Counted from the stretch's first letter, positions 1-9,060 are shown. The stretch is DNA of 64,000 nt from Candidatus Woesearchaeota archaeon (GCA_016935095.1 JAFGRO010000026.1:1-64000); one strand, 5' to 3'. The notes: generated by a model from the letters alone, not told the origin. Numbers and translations: made by a program.

Positions 1-73
1 ATTAAGTATTTTATTTTTAAAACAAATATTTAAATCTTATTGTTCTTAAAAATATATCTTTAAAAATATATAT

Positions 74-832
74 TTATTTACTAAACTTTTTTTTAGCTTT
101 TTCAATAATATCTTTTCCTATAGAAGAAATAGTCTGAACTTCATTAGTCACCCTGCCCACGACATTTGGGTTCTGGAATACCCTGTCAATATTAATGACA
201 CGGTTGCCATACGTCTCAAAATAACAGACATTTTCCAGGGTAAAATGCATCGGGGCAGGAACAACTTCATCAGGATAACCAATAGGCAGGATTGCCTGTA
301 TCCTGACGTCTTCAGGGACATTTGTTATTCTCTTGATAATATTCTCATCAAAAGCACCAATCCAGCAACTGGCAAGGCCTAGAGCATGAGCAGCCAATAA
401 CATATTCTGGATTGCAGCAGCACAATTCTGTATTGAATATAATCTTTCTCCTCTGACTCCATAGAACTGCCCCAGTTTTTCCGTCTCTGCACATACTATT
501 ATAATAATGGGGGCATCTGCTATCCATAACTGCTGCATAGCACCCTCTGCAATTTTATTTATTGTATCTTTATTTTTTATGATTACGAATCTCCAGTTCT
601 GGACATTTCCCGAGCTGGGAGCATATCTTCCTGAGTCAATAATCGCCCCGATTAATTCCATCGGGACATCAACATTCATGAATTTCCTGATTGATCTTCT
701 AGTGGCTATGCACTCAAAGACATCCATGCCCTCTTCAGGAGACCTTAATTCTTCTTCATTATGTTTTTCTGCAGGAACTTCTTTTTCCATTCTGATTATT
801 TTTATTGTTTTCTCCTTTTTATATTTTGCCAT
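74..832 (-). CDS. nitroreductase family protein
   Basis: 252 aa; FECIATRRSIRKF...APSSGNVQNWRFVIIKN...GLASCWIGAF is typical of the FMN-dependent nitroreductase fold. Confidence 0.93.
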   Translation of the reverse strand: MAKYKKEKTIKIIRMEKEVPAEKHNEEELRSPEEGMDVFECIATRRSIRKFMNVDVPMELIGAIIDSGRYAPSSGNVQNWRFVIIKNKDTINKIAEGAMQQLWIADAPIIIIVCAETEKLGQFYGVRGERLYSIQNCAAAIQNMLLAAHALGLASCWIGAFDENIIKRITNVPEDVRIQAILPIGYPDEVVPAPMHFTLENVCYFETYGNRVINIDRVFQNPNVVGRVTNEVQTISSIGKDIIEKAKKKFSK

Positions 833-841
833 TCATTTTTT

Positions 842-876
842 GTTTCAAAAATGAAACATTGTTTCAAAAATGAAAA
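842..876. promoter_or_regulatory. candidate tandem operator between nitroreductase and regulator genes
   Basis: GTTTCAAAAATGAAAC at 842-857 (perfect 6-bp arms GTTTCA/TGAAAC) and a second copy GTTTCAAAAATGAAAA at 861-876, just upstream of a TATA-like gatataaatatt. Confidence 0.6.
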
Positions 877-908
877 GATATAAATATTACATATAAATTT
901 GAAATAAT

Positions 909-1445
909 ATGGATGAGATTAATATTTTAGAGCAGCTGTTTGATAACAAGGTTCTTTCAATACTTAAATTATTTATTAAAGATGAATCCTCTAAATATTA
1001 TTTAAGGGAAATCTCCAAATTAACAAAGATCTCGCCTGCTTCTACTTACAGGATACTGAAAAAGCTTGTAGACCTTAAAATATTGGAGCTGGTCAGGATA
1101 AAAAACACTAAATTGTACCAGTTGAATAATGAGAATAATAATACAGAGTTCTTGAAATCTATTTTGAAAATCAAGACAAGAGTCATTGATTTGTTTGTTG
1201 AAAACATAAAAAATACTGAAGCTGTAAATGAGGTAATCCTGCATGGTGAGGAAAAGGACAACAGGGCAAACCTGCTTTTAATTGGGGAGAATATAAATCA
1301 GGGGGAAATAAAACGGGTATGTGCGGAAATAAAAGAAAAATATAATTTCACAATTTCAACACTTCAATTAGCGAGAGAACAGTTTGAGCAGATGTCTGCT
1401 ATGGGATTATATCCAGGGAAGAGAAAGGTATTGTTCAGCAGGTGA
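909..1445 (+). CDS. winged-helix transcriptional regulator (MarR/ArsR-like)
   Basis: 178 aa; YYLREISKLTKISPASTYRILKKLVDLKILELVRIKNTKLYQLN is a wHTH with beta wing; divergent from nitroreductase. Confidence 0.82.
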   Translation: MDEINILEQLFDNKVLSILKLFIKDESSKYYLREISKLTKISPASTYRILKKLVDLKILELVRIKNTKLYQLNNENNNTEFLKSILKIKTRVIDLFVENIKNTEAVNEVILHGEEKDNRANLLLIGENINQGEIKRVCAEIKEKYNFTISTLQLAREQFEQMSAMGLYPGKRKVLFSR

Positions 1446-1485
1446 AACCCATTATTTTATAAAATAATAACTGTTTCAGATTAAA

Positions 1486-3366
1486 ATGGACTTCTCAAAA
1501 GAAAAACAGTCAGAGTTTCTTTTTCCGTTTGAAAAAGTAAGAAAAGAACAGGATAAATTATTATTATTAATAGACAAGGCAATTGAATTTAAGAAAAATC
1601 TTTTGGTGCATGCTCCAACGGGTCTTGGAAAGACAATAGCTGTTCTTGGACCTGCTTTAAAAAATGCATTGAATAACAACCTTGCTATCTTATTTCTGAC
1701 TTCAAGGCATACCCAGCATAAAATTGCAATTGAGACACTTAAAAAAATCAAAGAAAAATATAATGCAGAGTTTGATGCTGTTTCTATAATCGGCAAGAAA
1801 TGGATGTGTGCCCAAGCAGGTGTACAAAGCCTGTATAGCAATGAGTTTGCAGACTACTGCAAGAAAGTAAGGGAAGACAAAAAATGCGAGTTTTATCTAA
1901 ACACCAAAAAAGGGAATAAATTAAGTGTTGTATCAAAGAATGTTCTGTCAAAAATTAAATTAATCTCACCGGTCAGCACTGAAAAATTAATTCAGCTCTG
2001 TGTCCAGGAAATGCTTTGCCCATACGAGATCTCACTTGCAATAGCATCTAAAGCAAAGGTAATTATCACGGATTATTATTATCTTTTTAATCCAAGCATA
2101 GGTGAAAATTTCTTAACAAAAATCAGCAGGAATATGGATGAATTGATTGTAATAGTTGATGAGGCTCATAACCTGCCGCTGAGACTGAAGGACCTTGCTT
2201 CAGATTATTTGTCAAGCATAACCCTTAAAAGGGCAATTGCAGAGGCAAGAAAATTCGGATATATATCCACAATAGAGATTATTAACAAGATCCAGGAATT
2301 ATTGCTGCAGCTTTCCGATGATTTAAGGATTAACCAGGAAAAACTTGTAAAAAAACAGGATTTTCTAGAGCCGTTGGACGCAGCATATGATTATGAGCAG
2401 ACTATTGCGGACCTTGAGTTTATAGGAGATTCAATCAGGGAAACACAAAAGCAGTCCTATATCGGCACAATAGCCCGGTTCATGGAAAGATGGAAGGGTC
2501 CTGATGAAAGCTTTGCAAGGATATTATCCTATAAAAGAGGATTAAGAGAGCCATACTACATGCTTTCTTACAGGTGTTTAGACCCTTCTATTGTATGCAG
2601 CTCAGTGGTAAATAATACCCATTCCACAATTCTAATGTCAGGAACATTAGTCCCTATTCAGATGTATAAAGAGGTTCTTGGAGTTGAAAATTCCCAGGAA
2701 GTTATTTTTAAAGATCCTTACCCTAAAACCAATAGACTGAATCTGATCATTCCGAAAACCTCTACAAAATATACAATGAGAAATGAATACCAGTTCAAAG
2801 AGATTGCAAAAATAACCTCTGAAATAGTCAATGCTGTCCCGGGAAATTCTGCTGTGTTTTTTCCGAGCTACCAGCTAAGGGATATTATTGAAAGGTATTT
2901 TTCTGTTTTATGCACAAAAACAACATTTCTTGAAGACTCAAGGATGAGCAAAGAGGAAAGGCTTGATCTGTTAGAGAGGTTCAAGGGATATAATAAGACA
3001 GGGGCAGTCCTTCTTGGGGTTGCATCAGGCAGCTTTGGAGAAGGCATAGACCTTCCGGGAGATTTTTTAAAGGCAGTTATTGTTGTTGGTTTGCCATTGA
3101 GGCAGCCTGACCTTGAGACAAAGTCATTAATAGAGTATTATGACAAGAAATTCAGCAAAGGATGGGATTACGGTTATCTTATTCCTGCGATGACCAAAGC
3201 AATCCAGAATGCTGGCAGGTGCATAAGAAGCGAAACAGACCGCGGCATTATTGTTTTTTTAGATGAGAGGTTTGTGTGGAGGAGTTATTACAGGCTGTTT
3301 CCAAAGGACTGGGATATAAAGGTTAGTTCTGGTTATAATGAGATGGTTAGCGGGTTCTTTAAGTGA
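1486..3366 (+). CDS. xpd: XPD/Rad3-like superfamily 2 DNA helicase
   Basis: 626 aa; Walker A HAPTGLGKT, DEAH in VDEAHNLP, MSGTL, GSFGEGIDLPG, QNAGRCIRSETDRG; cysteines in the region expected for the 4Fe-4S domain. Confidence 0.93.
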   Translation: MDFSKEKQSEFLFPFEKVRKEQDKLLLLIDKAIEFKKNLLVHAPTGLGKTIAVLGPALKNALNNNLAILFLTSRHTQHKIAIETLKKIKEKYNAEFDAVSIIGKKWMCAQAGVQSLYSNEFADYCKKVREDKKCEFYLNTKKGNKLSVVSKNVLSKIKLISPVSTEKLIQLCVQEMLCPYEISLAIASKAKVIITDYYYLFNPSIGENFLTKISRNMDELIVIVDEAHNLPLRLKDLASDYLSSITLKRAIAEARKFGYISTIEIINKIQELLLQLSDDLRINQEKLVKKQDFLEPLDAAYDYEQTIADLEFIGDSIRETQKQSYIGTIARFMERWKGPDESFARILSYKRGLREPYYMLSYRCLDPSIVCSSVVNNTHSTILMSGTLVPIQMYKEVLGVENSQEVIFKDPYPKTNRLNLIIPKTSTKYTMRNEYQFKEIAKITSEIVNAVPGNSAVFFPSYQLRDIIERYFSVLCTKTTFLEDSRMSKEERLDLLERFKGYNKTGAVLLGVASGSFGEGIDLPGDFLKAVIVVGLPLRQPDLETKSLIEYYDKKFSKGWDYGYLIPAMTKAIQNAGRCIRSETDRGIIVFLDERFVWRSYYRLFPKDWDIKVSSGYNEMVSGFFK

Positions 3367-3465
3367 TTGTTATTTTTTATAAGTATTTTAAAGTAGTAAT
3401 ATTTAAATATAAAAGTTTATCCACTAGTCTAATAAATTATATTTCATTAAATTAGAATTATCCAA

Positions 3466-4551
3466 ATGAAACCTTCAAATACAGAAATAAGAATAAGAGA
3501 TAGAATTTTTGAAATTGTAGATGGTAGGTTAGAATATAAAAATCCTACTTTACTTGGGTATTTGCCTATTCATTCTCCCTTAAGTCAATTAAATATAATT
3601 ATGATGAAGTGGAATGGATTGACTTCTCCTAGTGAAGTAAATCTTAATTTTGATCTTAATCCAGAAAAGTTAGATAGAAAAACTTTTGATATGAGAAGAT
3701 TTAGGACTGCATCACCTAGTATTATGGAAAATCCAGCAAATTCTTTTCCTGATACATACTATCTTCCAGACATGACAGGAAGTCCATCAGGGATTCCTCA
3801 AACACTGCCTCTAATAGATTTATCTGCATCAAGAAAGGATGAATTTTTACTTGAGAAATGGATACAATAAGAGATACAATCAGCTGAGTATGTTGATTTA
3901 TTTGGTGCAATATGTGTACCGAGTATTTATGATGTATATTTATGGCTAGAGCAAAATGGATTTAATGGAACTTTAAGGGTATATGATTTGTCTCCTGTTC
4001 CTATCCATTTAGCACAAATTTATCAAGAAGAAGGAATTCTTCCTTCAAATATTGAATTTTATACTTCATCTGTATTAGAACTTTCTCGTGATTTCTTAAA
4101 TGAATTTTCAAGTTCATTAGTTATAACAGATGTGTTAGGTTATTATTTGTCACCTAGAGAATATCGAAATTTAGTGGGATGGATATGGAATTCATTGACT
4201 CTTAATGGCTTATGGATAACTAGGGAATTAGTTGAACCTTTTGGTAGTCCACTTCCTGAAAAAAGAACAATTGGAGGAGATCAATTTGAGGAGTTTGGAC
4301 TTTTCTTAGATAATTATTTTCCTGGTTATGAATTTACAAATCAAGATAGAGAGTTACTTATGAATCGATGGGCTTTGGTTAATACATATCCAAGAGTATT
4401 TTTTGAGGATTATGATTCAGCTAAAAAAGGTCTTATGGATCTTCAAGGAAGTATAAGTGCAACAAATACTTTGGACTGGAGTAGGATATTTATTACAAGT
4501 GTATATGCGCCAATTTTAGATCAAGAGTACATAAATTTAGGATATATTTAA
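3466..4551 (+). pseudogene. single reading frame split by one in-frame TAA (3868-3870); possible SAM-methyltransferase-like protein
   Basis: Track ORFs 3466-3870 and 3988-4551 are in the same frame; between them the frame reads WIQ*EIQSAEYVDLFGAICVPSIYDVYLWLEQNGFNGTLRVYDLSPVPIH with no other stop. Confidence 0.65.
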
Positions 4552-4619
4552 TATACTTTTTTCTATACTAGTGTTAAAAAACGTAACATTTATATACTAG
4601 TTTATATTTAATATCAATT

Positions 4620-5024
4620 ATGGTCATTTTATTCGATCAATATAACCTCCCAGATGACATTTATGAAATAATATTTGCAACAAAGCAACAGGTGATTGTT
4701 GCAAAGCTGCTTATAGAGCATATGTTCAGAGCAGGCAAAGAAATAGGAAAAACAGAGATGAGCTTGTTTGCAACTAAGCTTCATGAGGGTGAAATAATAA
4801 CAACAATTGATGAACCACCATACAAAGGCAAGAAGGTAAAAATATCATATAACAAAAGGCAGTTTTATGACCGCATCCTTACACCGATGAAGTCAATGGG
4901 TATAATAGATTATGACCTATACAAAAAGACTTACTCGATTTCAGAGAAGTTCAATAAAAACATGATGCGCATAGGCTTAATGTGGCTGCAGGCACTGAGA
5001 AAACCGCCGCTTAAACTTGAATGA
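4620..5024 (+). CDS. conserved-looking hypothetical protein, possibly wHTH
   Basis: 134 aa ORF with TATA-like upstream region; FYDRILTPMKSMGIIDYDLYKKTYSISEKF resembles a wing segment. Confidence 0.6.
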   Translation: MVILFDQYNLPDDIYEIIFATKQQVIVAKLLIEHMFRAGKEIGKTEMSLFATKLHEGEIITTIDEPPYKGKKVKISYNKRQFYDRILTPMKSMGIIDYDLYKKTYSISEKFNKNMMRIGLMWLQALRKPPLKLE

Positions 5025-5030
5025 TAACAT

Positions 5031-5215
5031 GGCTCCCTATTAAGGATTTCTTTTAATCCCACCCCCCAAACCCCCAAACAATAGGGAGCTTTAATTTCTT
5101 AAGAAAAGATTTCTTAAGGCTCATACTCAACGGCTCCCTAAAAGCCCTTTCTTTCATCTTCTATACCCCTCCCCAAAAGAAGACGAAAATTAGGGGGCCT
5201 TTCTTTCTTAATTTT
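5031..5215. other. two tandem hairpins plus a short palindrome in an intergenic region (candidate structured RNA/terminators)
   Basis: GGCTCCCTATT(5031-5041)/AATAGGGAGCT(5080-5090); CTTAAGAAA(5098-5106)/TTTCTTAAG(5110-5118); GGCTCCCTAA(5132-5141)/TTAGGGGGCC(5190-5199). Confidence 0.5.
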
Positions 5216-5386
5216 GAAAAAATTAACTTATACTCTTTTTTTCTCATAAATGCTTAACACAATTCAGGATATGCACTTTGTGATTCATGTCTTCATCAAT
5301 CTCAAAAATGCTAAAAAAAGATAATTCTATACTGAATAAAACGAAATGCAGAGCACATTATTCTGTGATAGGTTATCTTTTTTGGC

Positions 5387-5421
5387 ATCATAGAAATCTG
5401 GAGTGCTCAGATTTCTATGAT
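5387..5421. terminator. 14-bp perfect hairpin spanning the stop codon of the histidine phosphatase gene
   Basis: ATCATAGAAATCTG (5387-5400), loop GAGTGCT, CAGATTTCTATGAT (5408-5421). Confidence 0.5.
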
Positions 5422-5934
5422 ATTCACAGAAGCATTGGCCATTTTCCAGGTTAGAGAGTCTTTAATTGATTTTTTCATTATGATACCTATTAATATTCTG
5501 GATGCAGTGCTATGGCTGACTACTAATACAGTCTGGTTGTGGTGTTTTTTTAGGATCTCTTCATAGAATTCTTCGAGTCTTTTTCTTAAATCAGTTAATG
5601 ACTCAACATTTTCAGGAGTTTCTTTTTCATCAACTTCACGCCAGTTTACTTCAGACTTTTTCATTCCATTATATTTCCCGTAATCCCTTTCCCTGATTCT
5701 TTTGTCAAAAATTATTTTTGATTTAGGATGGTTCTCTGCAATATTCTCTGTTGTCTCTTTTGCCCTGTAAAGATCAGAAGAATAAATATAATCTATTTTC
5801 TCTTCTGTTAATCTTTTTCCTAGTTTTTTTGCCTGTTCTATCCCTTTTTCAGTCAGCTTTCCGTGTTTATGGCCCTGGATAATTCTATTTACATTATCAA
5901 CTGTTTCCCCGTGCCTTGTGATGATCAGCCTCAT
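5407..5934 (-). CDS. histidine phosphatase family protein (phosphoglycerate mutase-like)
   Basis: 175 aa; MRLIITRHGETVDNVNRIIQG RHG motif and VLVVSHSTASRILIG. Confidence 0.95.
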   Translation of the reverse strand: MRLIITRHGETVDNVNRIIQGHKHGKLTEKGIEQAKKLGKRLTEEKIDYIYSSDLYRAKETTENIAENHPKSKIIFDKRIRERDYGKYNGMKKSEVNWREVDEKETPENVESLTDLRKRLEEFYEEILKKHHNQTVLVVSHSTASRILIGIIMKKSIKDSLTWKMANASVNIIEI

Positions 5935-5986
5935 TTTAAATCAGAAAACTATAACTTTTATTAATCTTATTGAATTTTATAAAGAT

Positions 5987-6742
5987 ATGGCTAAACTTGT
6001 ATCATGGAATGTGAACGGCATCAGGGCAGTTCTAAAAAAAGGTTTTCTCAGCTGGTTTAATAAATCCCCTATTGATATTTTATGCATACAGGAAACAAAG
6101 GCGCATAAAGATCAGGTCGGCCTTGAATTGGAAAGCTATTTCCAGTACTGGAACTCAGCAGAAAAAAAAGGATATTCTGGAGCGGCTGTTTTTTCTAAAA
6201 TCAAACCAGTTAAAGTTATGGATGGAATGGGTATTCAAGAACATGATAAAGAAGGCAGAATTCAAACTTTAGAATTTGATGATTTTTTTGTTGTAAATGT
6301 TTACGCGCCTAATGCCAAGCGCGGATTGTTAAGACTGGACTATAAAATTAAATGGGATAATGATTTCCTGAAATTCTTAAAAAGACTTGAGGAAAAAAAG
6401 CCGGTTATTTTCTGCGGTGATATGAATGTTGCCCACCGTGAAATCGATATAGCAAGGCCAAACTCAAACAGGAGGAATGCAGGCTTCACAGATGAGGAGA
6501 GAGAAGCTTTTACAAAAATACTCAATGCGGGCTTTGTAGATACATTCAGGCATCTGCATCCAAATACTGTTAAATACTCATGGTGGAGCTATATGTTCAA
6601 TGCCCGCCTGAAGAATATAGGGTGGCGTATAGATTATTTCTGTGTTTCAAAATCCCTTGTGAAAAAAATAAAAAACGCCTTTATCCTTAATGAGGTCATG
6701 GGTTCTGACCATTGCCCAGTGGGAATAGAACTTGAATTATAA
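5987..6742 (+). CDS. xth: exodeoxyribonuclease III / AP endonuclease
   Basis: LVSWNVNGIRAVLKKGF, DILCIQETKAHKDQV, GYSGAAVFSK, VIFCGDMNVAH, WRIDYFCVS, GSDHCPVGIEL; start reassigned to the ATG at 5987 rather than the track start 5918. Confidence 0.96.
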   Translation: MAKLVSWNVNGIRAVLKKGFLSWFNKSPIDILCIQETKAHKDQVGLELESYFQYWNSAEKKGYSGAAVFSKIKPVKVMDGMGIQEHDKEGRIQTLEFDDFFVVNVYAPNAKRGLLRLDYKIKWDNDFLKFLKRLEEKKPVIFCGDMNVAHREIDIARPNSNRRNAGFTDEEREAFTKILNAGFVDTFRHLHPNTVKYSWWSYMFNARLKNIGWRIDYFCVSKSLVKKIKNAFILNEVMGSDHCPVGIELEL

Positions 6743-6892
6743 ATCAATAATCTTTTTTTGCTGGGAGCTCCATTTTTTATCGGGATTCTTTTTTAACCAT
6801 TCCACATACATATCAATAAACTTTAATCTATCTTGAAAATTTTTTTCTTTTATTTCCTGTAATTCTTTAAGGTCAATATTTGGCAATCTCAT
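6737..6892 (-). CDS. small ORF (51 aa) translationally coupled to the upstream nucleotidyltransferase
   Basis: Manual reverse-strand translation MRLPNIDLKELQEIKEKNFQDRLKFIDMYVEWLKKNPDKKWSSQQKKIIDL*; ATG at 6892-6890 overlaps the stop of the preceding gene; below the track length cutoff. Confidence 0.65.
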   Translation of the reverse strand: MRLPNIDLKELQEIKEKNFQDRLKFIDMYVEWLKKNPDKKWSSQQKKIIDL

Positions 6893-7482
6893 TCTATATA
6901 CTTATGAAAAACATCTTCAATTTTAAGTTTTTTGTTAAATTCTAATAATGTTTCTCTATTTATTTTATCCTTAAATAATCCATAAAGGTGTTTTGCGTCT
7001 TCTATATCTTTTTGACTTCCAAGAAAAAGTTTAAAGGGTATTTCAACCTCAAGCGGCCCAATATAAAAAATATTTTTATTTAAGGAAACTTTTATTTTAT
7101 TTTCAATTGACCAGTTGTCAAGTTCGGTTTTTGAAAATTTGATTTCAATATTCGGGATAAACATATCCCTGATAGTGAATCTAACAGCTGTATTATCTAG
7201 TAAATAATTATTATATGCCTCCTTTGCATTATCTGAGTTTAAACAGTCAAAAATTAAGCAGAGTTCATTCCATAGTTCTTTAAACTTTTCATAATCTAAT
7301 TTTTGAAGAATAATATCTATATCTTCTGATGCCCGGCTTCTCCCGAATAAGATTGCAACATACCCTGAAACAACAATATAATTGATTTTTTTTTTATTTA
7401 ATATTGAAGAGAATTTAATTGCTAATTTGTCCAGTTCATTAAGTTCTTTCTCCAGTTCAATACATCCATGTGTATATTTCAT
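6889..7482 (-). CDS. nucleotidyltransferase-fold protein (MNT/AbiEii-like)
   Basis: 197 aa; NYIVVSGYVAILFGRSRASEDIDIIL is a Pol-beta-type nucleotidyltransferase motif (G...GR.R.S.DIDI). Confidence 0.78.
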   Translation of the reverse strand: MKYTHGCIELEKELNELDKLAIKFSSILNKKKINYIVVSGYVAILFGRSRASEDIDIILQKLDYEKFKELWNELCLIFDCLNSDNAKEAYNNYLLDNTAVRFTIRDMFIPNIEIKFSKTELDNWSIENKIKVSLNKNIFYIGPLEVEIPFKLFLGSQKDIEDAKHLYGLFKDKINRETLLEFNKKLKIEDVFHKYIE

Positions 7483-7561
7483 AATTTATTAATAATAAAT
7501 TAGTCTTAAATTATAAAATTATCCAATAAATTTATTAAACTATTTTTCTTTATTTAATTAA

Positions 7562-7840
7562 ATGGAAAATGCAAGGCTGCATTTAATTATTAAGGGCCGT
7601 GTCCAAGGGGTGTTTTTCAGGGTATTTGCCAGGAAAAAGGCAATTGAGCTAAACCTTAAAGGCTGGGTGAAAAACACTTATGAAGGAGATGTTGAAATCC
7701 TGGCAGAAGGGAATAAGGAAAAATTAAAAGAGCTGTTAAAATATGCATGGACCGGCTCGCCGGGTTCAAGAGTAGATGACATTGATGTTAAATGGGAAGA
7801 ATACAAAGAAGAGTTTGAAGAATTTAGCATTAGATATTGA
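7562..7840 (+). CDS. acyP: acylphosphatase
   Basis: 92 aa; LIIKGRVQGVFFRVFARKKAIELNLKGWVKNTYEGDVEILAEG. Confidence 0.96.
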   Translation: MENARLHLIIKGRVQGVFFRVFARKKAIELNLKGWVKNTYEGDVEILAEGNKEKLKELLKYAWTGSPGSRVDDIDVKWEEYKEEFEEFSIRY

Positions 7841-7864
7841 AAAAAGAATCATTACTTGTAAACT

Positions 7865-7952
7865 AAAATTTTAACAACAACAAGGACACAAACGGATTTC
7901 TTCGAAATCCTACTCGGCATTCGCCTCGCCTGGTCATTGTTGTTAAAATTTT
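7865..7952. other. long inverted repeat with nested hairpin (candidate structured RNA or terminator)
   Basis: AAAATTTTAACAACAA (7865-7880) / TTGTTGTTAAAATTTT (7937-7952), 16 bp perfect; nested GGATTTC-TTC-GAAATCC (7894-7910). Confidence 0.55.
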
Positions 7953-8028
7953 TCCATAAAATACAAAAAAATAATAACAATTATTGTTGTTATTTTTTTA
8001 TCAATTAAATAAAAAATATCAATTTAAT

Positions 8029-9060
8029 ATGAAACAAGCAATGTTTTATGAAAAAAAAGAAAACAGTAAAGTCCAGTGCATGTTGTGCCCTCATAACTGC
8101 ATTATTAGTGAAAATAAGAAGGGTGTATGCGGAGTAAGGCAGAATAAGGAAGGAGTTCTTTATTCTTTGGTATATGACAAATTGAATTGCATGCACATTG
8201 ATCCTGTTGAAAAAAAGCCTTTGTATCATTTTTATCCGGGAGAGGCTGCTATGTCTGTTGCGACAATGGGCTGCAATTTCAAATGTGATTTCTGCCAGAA
8301 TTCAGAGCTGTCGCAATCGCCTAAAACCCCAATTAACAAAATAGAAGGAGAGAATATTTCTGCAGAGGAGATTGTAAAGACAACAATTGCGAACAACTGC
8401 AGGATAATTGCATATACTTATTCTGAGCCAACAATATATTATGAATTAGCATATGATACAGCTAAACTTGCTCATGAGAAAGGATTGAAAAATGTTTTTG
8501 TTACTAATGGTTATATTAATCCAGAGCCTTTAAAAAAGATTGCTCCCTATATGGATGCTGCCAATATTGACCTGAAATCATTCAGCGAGGGATTTTATCA
8601 GAAAATCTGCGGCGGGAAATTAAAAGCAGTCCTGGATTCTATTAAGCTCTATCATAAGCTCGGTATATGGATTGAATTGACTACATTACTGATTCCGGAA
8701 AAAAACGAATCTCCCGGTGAATTAAAAAAAACAGCAGGGTTTATTGCCTCTCTTGACAAAAACATACCCTGGCATGTCTCAAGCTTTCATCCGGATTACA
8801 GGATGATGGACAGCCACAGGACTCCTCTTCCTGTTTTGGAAAAAGCTTATGAGATTGGAAAAAAAGCAGGATTGAATTATATTTACTTGGGCAATGTGCA
8901 TTCAGATGAGCATGATAACACTTATTGCCCTAAATGCAAAAAACTATTGATAAGGAGATACGGGTTTGATATTGCTGAGAAGAATATTGAAGGGAATAAG
9001 TGTAAGTATTGCGGGGAAGAGATTAAGGGAAGGTTTCAATGGTTTAGAAAAATAAATTAG
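8029..9060 (+). CDS. amrS: AmmeMemoRadiSam system radical SAM enzyme
   Basis: CMLCPHNCIISENKKGVCGVRQNKEG, MGCNFKCDFCQNSELSQSPK (CxxxCxxC), YTYSEPTIYYEL, CPKCKKLLIRRYGFD; start taken at ATG 8029. Confidence 0.93.
   Translation: MKQAMFYEKKENSKVQCMLCPHNCIISENKKGVCGVRQNKEGVLYSLVYDKLNCMHIDPVEKKPLYHFYPGEAAMSVATMGCNFKCDFCQNSELSQSPKTPINKIEGENISAEEIVKTTIANNCRIIAYTYSEPTIYYELAYDTAKLAHEKGLKNVFVTNGYINPEPLKKIAPYMDAANIDLKSFSEGFYQKICGGKLKAVLDSIKLYHKLGIWIELTTLLIPEKNESPGELKKTAGFIASLDKNIPWHVSSFHPDYRMMDSHRTPLPVLEKAYEIGKKAGLNYIYLGNVHSDEHDNTYCPKCKKLLIRRYGFDIAEKNIEGNKCKYCGEEIKGRFQWFRKIN

Noticed and set aside
507-854. 115-aa plus-strand ORF
   Set aside because: Antisense shadow of the well-supported nitroreductase gene on the minus strand.
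1020-1261. Two minus-strand ORFs of 71-74 aa
   Set aside because: Lie entirely inside the wHTH regulator CDS on the opposite strand; no family features.
1476-1841. 121-aa minus-strand ORF
   Set aside because: Antisense to the start of the XPD-like helicase, which has clear motifs.
3722-3910. 62-aa minus-strand ORF across the in-frame stop
   Set aside because: Antisense to the split gene; composition consistent with a shadow ORF.
5025-5400. Possible tRNA or rRNA fragment in the hairpin-rich intergenic region
   Set aside because: No cloverleaf, T-loop GGTTCRANNC or 3' acceptor pairing could be found by eye.
8005-8229. 74-aa minus-strand ORF
   Set aside because: Antisense to amrS N-terminus.
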